NCBI GenBank assembly: GCA_036639955.1
Contig: JAVWHP010000023.1
Coordinates: 1-11,145 of the forward strand
DNA: 11,145 nucleotides
Reading direction: 5' to 3'
DNA from: JAVWHP01 sp036639955
GTDB taxonomy: Bacteria > Bacillota_I > Bacilli_A > Erysipelotrichales > Erysipelotrichaceae
Every line of letters starts with the position of its first letter. Position 1 is the first letter of the stretch. Shown piece after piece: positions 6,308 to 11,145 of the stretch. The translations under genes were made by a program, and so were the position numbers. The notes under the pieces are model-generated. The model worked only from the letters and a program-made list of their open reading frames with translations. It made no database searches and was not told where the DNA came from.

Positions 6308-6509
6308 TATTTAATTAGATTTTTATAATATTACAAACTAAATCATATTCCAGCACTTATTCATAGGAAGATAATCCTTATTTAAAAACTATATAATAAT
6401 TAGATCATACATCAAGTAATTTTAATCAAAAACAATTTGAAAACGTTAATCAATAATCAAAACTATTATAATTAATTTCTATTATCAGAAATGCAGTTAA
6501 AAACCAAAT

Positions 6510-6541
6510 AAAAAAAATCACTCATATAGATGAGTGATTTT
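6510..6541 (-). terminator. intrinsic terminator of pilin P4
   Basis: On the minus strand AAAATCACTCAT - CTAT - ATGAGTGATTTT is a perfect 12-bp stem that continues into a T run of about eight. It probably ends the P5-P4 transcript. Confidence 0.9.
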
Positions 6542-6553
6542 AATAATAGTAAT

Positions 6554-6955
6554 CTATTTAGAAACTACTTTAGATCCACCATTTGTAGCTTCAGCAGTAA
6601 TTCCTGATGAAGTTAATGTTACTGATTTAACATTTTTACATAAAGTTTTTGAGTTAGAAGTGAAAGTTTCACAAGTAACTGTTAGATTTCTACCAGCATT
6701 ACCATAAGACGTATCATCTGCAACTAACTTATCTTTTACTTCAGTAGCAGTAATACCACCATCAGAATTAGTTTGTCCTTTTGCAGCTGCTGCTGTAGCC
6801 ATCTTGTAAGCATTAGCAGCATTAGTAGTTGCTGTAGTTTCTTTAGCATCTGCTAAGTAACCCATAAAGTTTGGAACTAAGATTAAAGCTAAAACTCCTA
6901 AGATTGCGATTACTACGATTAATTCGATTAATGTAAATCCTTTTTTGTTATTCAT
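6554..6955 (-). CDS. type IV pilin (P4)
   Basis: This 133-residue prepilin starts at the ATG at 6955, preceded by GAGGAG 9 bases upstream; a longer in-frame start at 6976 lies beyond the ribosome site and is rejected. Leader and mature N-terminus (MNNKKG, FTLIELIVVIAILGVLALIL) are the same as in P2, P3 and P5. The globular part has NSDGGI, DDTSYGNAGRNLTVTC and a longer cysteine loop C-x10-C (CETFTSNSKTLC) than in P3 or P5, then VKSVTLTSSGITAEATNGG. It is the closest paralogue of P3. Only 66 bases separate it from P5 with no terminator between, so the two are probably co-transcribed, P5 first. The enlarged loop may change the exposed pilus surface (inference). Confidence 0.95.
   Translation of the reverse strand: MNNKKGFTLIELIVVIAILGVLALILVPNFMGYLADAKETTATTNAANAYKMATAAAAKGQTNSDGGITATEVKDKLVADDTSYGNAGRNLTVTCETFTSNSKTLCKNVKSVTLTSSGITAEATNGGSKVVSK
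6798..6955 (-). repeat. pilin 5' repeat, copy in P4
   Basis: 158-bp block matching the P3 copy at all but one base and the P5 copy at all but about eight bases. Confidence 0.93.
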
Positions 6956-6970
6956 TTTGATTTTCTCCTC

Positions 6971-6984
6971 TTGCACATTTGCAA
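6971..6984 (-). promoter_or_regulatory. 5'-leader mini-hairpin of P4
   Basis: Minus strand TTGCA-AATG-TGCAA, a perfect 5-bp stem ending three bases before the GGAGA-containing ribosome site. The stem sequence differs from that of P2, P3 and P5 while pairing is kept. No convincing promoter directly precedes it. Confidence 0.4.
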
Positions 6985-7021
6985 TTTATAATCTTGATAT
7001 AATACAGTAATAATTACTTAA

Positions 7022-7399
7022 TTACTTAACGATTTCTGCTCCACCATTTGTAGCTTTTGCTTTAATTCCTGAAGAAGTTAATGTTACATTATCTACTTTT
7101 GTACATTTAGTAGAACTGTCACAAGTAACAGTTAAATCTGTGTTAGCATAACCACCTTCAGGAGTTTTTAAATCCGTTTCAATTTCACTAGCAGGAATAC
7201 CACCAAGAGAATTTGTTTGTCCTTTTGCAGCTGCAGATGTAGCCATCTTGTAAGCATTAGTAGCGTTAGTTTTTGCAGTTGTTTCTTTAGCATCTGCTAA
7301 GTAACCCATAAAGTTTGGAACTAAGATTAAAGCTAAAACTCCTAAGATTGCGATTACTACGATTAATTCAATTAATGTAAAACCTTTTTTGTTATTCAT
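7022..7399 (-). CDS. type IV pilin (P5)
   Basis: This 125-residue prepilin has leader MNNKKG, mature FTLIELIVVIAILGVLALIL with Glu5, and helix YLADAKETTAKTNATNAYKM. The globular domain has KGQTNSLGGI, a variable stretch (IPASEIETDLKTPEGGYANTD), then LTVTCDSSTKC (C-x5-C) and VDNVTLTSSGIKAKATNGG. The start ATG has AGGAGA 6 bases upstream. It is the first gene of a likely P5-P4 pair; no hairpin with a T run follows its TAA stop. A promoter directly in front is unclear; the best candidate is about 220 bases upstream, implying a long leader. As with P2-P4, it most likely encodes a structural subunit or an alternative major pilin. Confidence 0.95.
   Translation of the reverse strand: MNNKKGFTLIELIVVIAILGVLALILVPNFMGYLADAKETTAKTNATNAYKMATSAAAKGQTNSLGGIPASEIETDLKTPEGGYANTDLTVTCDSSTKCTKVDNVTLTSSGIKAKATNGGAEIVK
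7242..7399 (-). repeat. pilin 5' repeat, copy in P5
   Basis: 158-bp block with about eight differences from the P4 copy, six of them clustered in the first 50 bases (7242-7290). The remaining roughly 108 bases up to the start codon differ at only two. Confidence 0.9.
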
Positions 7400-7413
7400 A
7401 ATATTTCTCCTTT

Positions 7414-7427
7414 AGCATATACATGCT
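7414..7427 (-). promoter_or_regulatory. 5'-leader mini-hairpin of P5
   Basis: Minus strand AGCAT-GTAT-ATGCT, a perfect 5-bp stem ending 3 bases before AGGAGA and starting 28 bases before the ATG. Confidence 0.42.
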
Positions 7428-7621
7428 CTAATAAAGACAACTCGTTACAATAAGTAACTTAAAGATATAAACTTTTAAAGCAACTAACAGAATATCTTAC
7501 AATATACTATAGAAGTATTTCTAAATTACAACTTCACCCAACTACAGGGATTTACTGAAGTACTACTTTAGAATAACTTTAAACGTTTGTATTCTTAGCG
7601 TTTGTCCTTGAATACATTATC

Positions 7622-7649
7622 ATTATATAACATATTTTTACTAATACAA
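7622..7649 (-). promoter_or_regulatory. candidate distal promoter of the P5-P4 unit
   Basis: Minus strand: -35 TTGTAT (7644-7649), 16-base spacer, -10 TATAAT (7622-7627, consensus). Transcription from about 7615 would give a leader of roughly 215 bases before P5. AT-rich DNA makes chance matches likely, so this is tentative. Confidence 0.45.
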
Positions 7650-7709
7650 TGGTATCGCAGAAAAATGCCATGAAAACGCATAATTCAGTCAATATATAAT
7701 AAATATTAA

Positions 7710-8507
7710 CTATTTTTTCTTATAAACCTTTATTACAAAGCCTATTGTAAGACTTAATGAATCAAGAGCTTTCACCCTATCAATTGCATCTTTAGAACTT
7801 TTCCAATAATAAGGAGTCATCATTAATAAATCCTGAATATCCTTAGAATCATTTAAATAAATCTCACTAGCTATATTATAATGATTAACCAATTCAAAGT
7901 TAGGATAAACCTTATAATCAACAATATTATTATAAGGTTTATCATACATAACATCTCTTAACTCCTGTAAATGATAAGTATCAGGATCTACTATAACTAA
8001 ATAACCATTACTATTTAATATTCTATTACACTCTATATCTGGAGTAGGAGCAAATATATTAAATACTAAATCTACACTATTATCATTAAAAGGCATATCA
8101 TATATACTACCTACAATATATTGAACATTACTATTAGCCTTACTACCATGTAATATAGCATCCTTACTAAGATCAACCCCATACATATCTATTAAAGGAT
8201 TATTAAAAGACATTAAATTAGTATAGTAACCCTCACCACAAGCAGCATCAACAATAACCAAAGGCTTAATAGAACTAATTATATCATTAAGTTTATCAGC
8301 TAAAACACTATAATAATTATTATTTAAAAAACTAGTCCTAGCTTTAATCATTTCTTTACTATCTCCATTATTATTATAATTACCCTTATATAAGTTTAAA
8401 TAATTAGTCTTACTTAAATCATAACAATGTTTATTTAAACATATAAAAGATTTATTATTTAGTATTAATGGTTCATTACACTTAGGACATCTTAATATAT
8501 TATTCAT
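7710..8507 (-). CDS. rlmA: 23S rRNA (guanine-N1)-methyltransferase, RlmA family
   Basis: This 265-residue protein has the RlmA layout. An N-terminal zinc finger (ligands likely C7, C10, C23 and H27 in RCPKC and FICLNKHC) is followed by YDLSKTNYLNLYKG, GDSKEMIKARTSFL (48-61), the SAM-binding loop VDAACGEGYY (86-95) and FNIFAPTP (149-156). Family members methylate N1 of G745 (RlmA-I) or G748 (RlmA-II/TlrB) in helix 35 of 23S rRNA; Gram-positive forms are usually the G748 type, linked to macrolide response, but the sequence alone does not decide. The start ATG has GAGGTGA 5 bases upstream. It lies inside the pilin array with no apparent functional link to it. A non-RNA methyltransferase is unlikely given the zinc finger. 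Confidence 0.88.
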   Translation of the reverse strand: MNNILRCPKCNEPLILNNKSFICLNKHCYDLSKTNYLNLYKGNYNNNGDSKEMIKARTSFLNNNYYSVLADKLNDIISSIKPLVIVDAACGEGYYTNLMSFNNPLIDMYGVDLSKDAILHGSKANSNVQYIVGSIYDMPFNDNSVDLVFNIFAPTPDIECNRILNSNGYLVIVDPDTYHLQELRDVMYDKPYNNIVDYKVYPNFELVNHYNIASEIYLNDSKDIQDLLMMTPYYWKSSKDAIDRVKALDSLSLTIGFVIKVYKKK

Positions 8508-8522
8508 TTTATCACCTCAACT

Positions 8523-8531
8523 AGTATAACA
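8523..8531 (-). promoter_or_regulatory. extended -10 promoter of rlmA-like gene
   Basis: Minus strand TGT-TATACT (hexamer 8523-8528) with no good -35 (TAATCT at 17 bases, inside the P7 terminator). The following AGT gives ATACTAGT, shared with the P7 promoter. The leader to the ATG at 8507 is short. Confidence 0.5.
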
Positions 8532-8538
8532 TAACTAT

Positions 8539-8567
8539 AAAAAAAAGATTAGTAATAACTAATCTTT
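8539..8567 (-). terminator. intrinsic terminator of pilin-like P7
   Basis: On the minus strand AAAGATTAGT - TATT - ACTAATCTTT is a perfect 10-bp stem continuing into a run of eight T. The stem includes the last codons and TAG stop of P7. Confidence 0.88.
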
Positions 8568-9053
8568 AGTAGAATCTATTACTGCTTTATCACTACAAGC
8601 ACCACTATATTTCTTTGTAGTTACATCTAAAGTACATTTCTTATCTGGAAAGTTATTATTACTAAAACTTATTTTAGATATCTTAGAAGTACCATCTATA
8701 CTAAAACTACCTGCAAACTGTGCATTCTTCACTTTATGAATTTCTAATGGTTTTTTACCAAATCCAAAATCTATAAATACTTGAGTATCATTATTAAAGT
8801 ATGAAGAACCTAATTTATTATAAAGATCAGTAGCATATTTTTGATCACTTACTTTATCATGTCCATTTGATTCTAATGTTTTCTTTAATTGTTCATTAGC
8901 ATCTATTAATAATTCATCAACTATATATCTTCTTGTTTCTAATGAATCTTCTTTAATACCAAATATTTTAGGAACTATAAAATATGCAGCTGCTCCTAAT
9001 ATAGCTAATACTACTATTAAACCTATAAGAGAAAATCCTTTATTATTTTTCAT
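8559..9053 (-). CDS. atypical type IV pilin-like protein lacking Glu5 (P7)
   Basis: This 164-residue protein is the longest pilin-like gene here. Leader MKNNKG is followed by FSLIGLIVVLAILGAAAYFI, so the mature position 5, almost always Glu in major pilins, is Gly. Loss of Glu5 is known for some minor (pseudo)pilins such as GspK, which sit at the fibre tip. The globular part (DELLIDANEQLKKTLESNG, then YNKLGSSYFNNDTQVFIDFG) is unrelated to P1-P6 and ends with a C-x12-C pair. The start ATG has GAGGTA about 6 bases upstream. It is divergent from P6 and followed by its own terminator. A minor or tip pilin is the best inference; a stand-alone N-terminally anchored protein is also possible. Confidence 0.88.
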   Translation of the reverse strand: MKNNKGFSLIGLIVVLAILGAAAYFIVPKIFGIKEDSLETRRYIVDELLIDANEQLKKTLESNGHDKVSDQKYATDLYNKLGSSYFNNDTQVFIDFGFGKKPLEIHKVKNAQFAGSFSIDGTSKISKISFSNNNFPDKKCTLDVTTKKYSGACSDKAVIDSTKD

Positions 9054-9086
9054 ACAAGTACCTCGCTTTCACTTAACAAGTATACT

Positions 9087-9095
9087 AGTATCTCA
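9087..9095 (-). promoter_or_regulatory. candidate promoter of P7
   Basis: Minus strand extended -10 TGA-GATACT (hexamer 9087-9092); the -35 is weak (GTTTAT at 17 bases). The 10-bp palindrome ATACTAGTAT (9082-9091) overlaps it and could be an operator or just part of the promoter; TATACT at 9080-9085 is an alternative -10. Confidence 0.4.
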
Positions 9096-9300
9096 CTAAA
9101 TAATAAAGGATAAACTTTAAAAAGGTATTTAAATGTCATAAAAAAGAATTAAGTTAGTTTAGTTGTTATAGATTGCTTAATGATATCTATAGTTTAAATA
9201 GTTTTATAAAAGATTATGTTTTAACTATTTAGTAATAATATTTATACATTATATTTAATTTACTTATAGTTATTATACATGTATATTTAATTATTGTAAT

Positions 9301-9315
9301 GTTAAAATTAACTTG
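9301..9315 (+). promoter_or_regulatory. promoter of pilin P6
   Basis: Plus strand extended -10 TGT-TAAAAT (hexamer 9303-9308) inside TGTTAAAATTAAC, the same string as at the P3 promoter, followed by six bases and a G (9315) as likely start. The -35 at 17 bases (TGTATA, 9280-9285) is poor. The leader is about 21 bases with AAGGAGA. Confidence 0.6.
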
Positions 9316-9335
9316 TACATAATAAGGAGAACATT

Positions 9336-9719
9336 ATGAATGACGAGAAAGGGTTTACGTTGCTAGAGTTAATTATAACTTTAGCAATCTTAGGTGTACT
9401 TGCTTTAATTCTTGTTCCTAACTTTATGAGTTTTTTAGATGGTGCTAAGAATGCTACTGCGCAGACTAATGCTAGAAATGCTTATGGTACTGCTTTAGCT
9501 TCTTGGACTAAGGCTCAAGCTAATTCTGATGGTATATCTATTGGTGAATTGGTTAGTAGTGTTAGGTTGGAGTATCCTAATTCTAATGCAGTTGTTTATT
9601 GTTCTTATGATTCTACTTCTATTCACGCTAGAGAGTCTTACATAGGAACGCCTTGTACTAGAATTGAAAAGGTAGAGTTAACTACATCAGGTATTACTGC
9701 TTCTTTCGGTGGTAATTAA
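9336..9719 (+). CDS. type IV pilin-like protein (P6), only pilin on the plus strand
   Basis: This 127-residue prepilin has an acidic leader MNDEKG, unlike the basic MNNKKG of the others, then mature FTLLELIITLAILGVLALIL with Glu5 and PNFMSFLDGAKNATAQTNARNAY. The globular part has ASWTKAQANSDGI, VRLEYPNSNAVVYC and the longest cysteine loop of the set, C-x17-C, ending at TPC, followed by VELTTSGITASFGGN. It combines P1-like features (WTKA.ANS, R.EY) with the TSGI ending of P2-P5. The start ATG has AAGGAGA 5 bases upstream. It is transcribed away from the rest of the locus from a P3-like promoter and ends at a very strong terminator. It is likely a pilus subunit; major or minor cannot be decided. 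Confidence 0.94.
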   Translation: MNDEKGFTLLELIITLAILGVLALILVPNFMSFLDGAKNATAQTNARNAYGTALASWTKAQANSDGISIGELVSSVRLEYPNSNAVVYCSYDSTSIHARESYIGTPCTRIEKVELTTSGITASFGGN

Positions 9720-9765
9720 CTAAAGCAAAGCGACTAATTGGTCGCTTTGCTTTAGTTAATTTTTT
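9716..9765 (+). terminator. strong 19-bp-stem terminator between convergent P6 and permease
   Basis: A perfect 19-bp inverted repeat (9716-9734 with 9741-9759, core GCAAAGCGAC/GTCGCTTTGC) with a 6-base loop is followed by six T on the plus strand. It contains the stop codons of both converging genes. On the minus strand no T run follows, so termination of the permease transcript there is less certain. Confidence 0.93.
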
Positions 9766-11145
9766 AGTTTAAAGGTTCTTGGTGCATATTTATAAATTAA
9801 TATAGTTGTTATTAGACAGAATATTATTGTTAATATGATTGTTAATATTCCAAATAAGATAGTATTGATTTTTAAGATCATTATAAGGAATAAACCTGTA
9901 TAAGTAGCATTTATTACAAAAGTATAAGTATGACATACTTTATCTGATTTATTATTATAAGGTTGTAAAAGATAATATAACATTAAGTGATACACAGAAA
10001 ATAATACACTACTTACTATTATAGTTATAAATATAATTATATAATTAATAGGATTAGTTGTACCTCCAGTTACATATAAGATACTGCATAATCCAATACC
10101 TATAATTAATGCCGGTACTATATTTAGTTTCACTATTTCTTTTAATCTCAGTTTAAATAATTCTAAAATTAATAGAGGTTCTTTATAGCAAGGATATATT
10201 AATAAACTATGGTCACAATTCATAAATAGAACTTTCGTGAATATATTCCCTTTATTTATCATTAACATTATAAACATCATATATGGTAATGCATTGCTAA
10301 CAACATTATTAAGTATTAAATTATACACTGGATTAACTATTAAAAATACTATAATTACTATTAGTGAAACAACTAATATCTTAATTAATTTCATAACTGA
10401 TTTCCATAATATTTTCTTATGTCTTTCAATAAATATCTCATTTAAGAAACTTAATCCCTTTTTATTACTTGTTATTATATTATCATCACTTATTGCATTT
10501 TGACTAATAATAGTATTAACATTTTTTAAAATATCCATCTGGAATAACATTTTGTTTATAATTCCTAAATATACTTCTCTATATTTATTAAAGTTTAATA
10601 ATGATTTAATAGATAATAAGCCACAAATAATTATAGCAATTATAATTATTATAGTAATATTTATAGGTAGTATAATATCTAATTTTGGAAGTCCATAAGC
10701 ACAGCCTAATGATATAAATAATAATAACATTTTATTTCCATTACTAATTAATTCAAATAATAATTTTCCTGTTCTTTTATAAGATAATAAAGATAATGCA
10801 GCTCCAACTAGTTTAAATGCCGCTATCATAAAAGGTATAAGTAAGCATATACCAATTGATAATTTATATATAGTAGCATAAATAATAACTATAGGGATAT
10901 ATCCAACTATTATTTTTAATATAGTATAAGCAAAGTTAATTAATGCATAGTCTTTAGCATTCATTCTTAATAAGAATATAGCATAGTACTTATCCATACT
11001 AGGAATAAACATTAACTCATTCATAAAGACACCTAAAATACTTAAGAATAATAAGATATGTAAGACAGTCTCTAAACTTTGAAAGCCATTATAATAATTT
11101 ACAAAAGTTATAACAACAAACATAAAATATAGAATTTTAGTAGAA
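9756..11145 (-). CDS. polytopic membrane protein, ABC-2-type exporter permease-like (5' partial)
   Basis: The frame is open to the window edge. The first in-window ATG (11123) has no ribosome site and the codons before it continue hydrophobic coding, so the true start is probably outside and at least 455 C-terminal residues are seen. There are roughly 12 hydrophobic segments in two blocks separated by a soluble stretch (about 180-245 from that ATG; YREVYLGIINKMLFQMDILK, then IFIERHKKILWKS). A motif-like FMNCDHSLLIYPCYKEPLLI (about 302-321) resembles the segment in multi-spanning bacterial exporter permeases where a cytoplasmic helix meets the ATPase. No ATPase gene is in view; one would be expected upstream. 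The specific family and substrate are not recognised. It ends at the shared hairpin facing P6. Confidence 0.65.
   Translation of the reverse strand, partial: STKILYFMFVVITFVNYYNGFQSLETVLHILLFLSILGVFMNELMFIPSMDKYYAIFLLRMNAKDYALINFAYTILKIIVGYIPIVIIYATIYKLSIGICLLIPFMIAAFKLVGAALSLLSYKRTGKLLFELISNGNKMLLLFISLGCAYGLPKLDIILPINITIIIIIAIIICGLLSIKSLLNFNKYREVYLGIINKMLFQMDILKNVNTIISQNAISDDNIITSNKKGLSFLNEIFIERHKKILWKSVMKLIKILVVSLIVIIVFLIVNPVYNLILNNVVSNALPYMMFIMLMINKGNIFTKVLFMNCDHSLLIYPCYKEPLLILELFKLRLKEIVKLNIVPALIIGIGLCSILYVTGGTTNPINYIIIFITIIVSSVLFSVYHLMLYYLLQPYNNKSDKVCHTYTFVINATYTGLFLIMILKINTILFGILTIILTIIFCLITTILIYKYAPRTFKLKN

Larger units (their letters stand above)
6243..6553. other. intergenic stretch between P3 and P4
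   Basis: The P3 end holds the ribosome site, leader hairpin (6259-6272) and promoter (6279-6307). The P4 end holds its terminator (6510-6541). The middle, about 6310-6505, is very AT-rich with several spaced A tracts (around 6427-6475), possibly curved DNA. I see no reading frame, RNA gene or pilin remnant there. Confidence 0.6.
7400..7709. other. intergenic stretch between P5 and rlmA-like gene
   Basis: Contains the P5 ribosome site (TAAAGGAGAAATATT region), its leader hairpin, and a candidate distal promoter at 7622-7649. Small inverted repeats are visible (GTTAC/GTAAC at 7444-7458; GTATTC/GAATAC around 7590-7615), but they form no recognised riboswitch. No terminator is evident after the rlmA-like gene (7600-7709). 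No open reading frame stands out. Confidence 0.55.

Noticed and set aside
5482..7399. Tandem repeats as CRISPR or insertion-sequence copies
   Set aside because: The repeated blocks are coding 5' ends of complete pilin genes, with irregular spacing and no transposase, terminal repeats or spacers.
7710..8507. DNA methyltransferase of a restriction-modification or phase-variation system
   Set aside because: The N-terminal zinc finger and the GDSKEMIKAR and FAPTP motifs are RlmA-type; no DNA-methylase catalytic motif (DPPY or PCQ) and no restriction gene are present.
9082..9091. Palindrome ATACTAGTAT as a dedicated operator
   Set aside because: It overlaps probable -10 sequences, and half of it recurs at the rlmA-like promoter simply as TATACTAGT, so a repressor site is not needed to explain it.
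10237..10503. Plus-strand frame of 88 codons
   Set aside because: Antisense to the permease-like gene; its hydrophobic look is a mirror effect of AT-rich membrane-protein codons.

Overview
The window is AT-rich chromosomal DNA from a low-GC Firmicutes/Bacilli-type bacterium, possibly one of the small-genome lineages close to the Mollicutes. The gene order ffh - rpsP - khpA - rimM - trmD is the classical Firmicutes ribosome/SRP neighbourhood. The standard bacterial code is used: rimM ends on a TGA inside the ATGA overlap with trmD, so TGA is a stop here and not Trp as in Mycoplasma. Shine-Dalgarno sites and sigma-A-like promoters are strong.

Region 1 (1-3367, all minus strand) is housekeeping. 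Ffh has its own promoter (TTGATA-17-TATAAT). rpsP follows with a near-consensus promoter (TTGACA-17-TATACT), then khpA, a hairpin terminator or attenuator, and the overlapping pair rimM-trmD.

Region 2 (about 3370-9765) is an accessory surface-structure locus. It holds seven small genes with type IV prepilin N-termini (short K/N leader, Gly, Phe, a Glu at +5 in six of them, then a hydrophobic helix): P1 3397-3750, P2 5256-5639, P3 5856-6242, P4 6554-6955, P5 7022-7399 and P7 8559-9053 on the minus strand, and P6 9336-9719 on the plus strand. P2-P5 share a 158-bp 5' block; P3 and P4 differ there at one base, which implies very recent duplication or gene conversion. Their C-terminal parts diverge around a probable disulfide loop of varying length. 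P7 lacks Glu5 and looks like a minor, possibly tip, pilin. Between P1 and P2 lies a polytopic O-antigen ligase/Wzy_C family protein, a candidate pilin O-oligosaccharyltransferase. An RlmA-type 23S rRNA methyltransferase gene sits between P5 and P7. Most pilin genes form self-contained cassettes with their own promoter and hairpin terminator. No assembly ATPase, platform protein or prepilin peptidase is in the window, so these must be encoded elsewhere if the pili are built.

Region 3 (9756-11145, minus strand) is the C-terminal part of a large membrane protein resembling an ABC-2-type exporter permease. It runs off the window end and converges on P6 over a 19-bp terminator stem.

The most notable content is the multi-copy, recombining pilin array with an embedded candidate glycosyltransferase, plus a shared promoter/leader design (TGN-TAAAAT, six bases, then a G start) on several pilin genes, two of which would carry a hairpin at the very 5' end of the mRNA.
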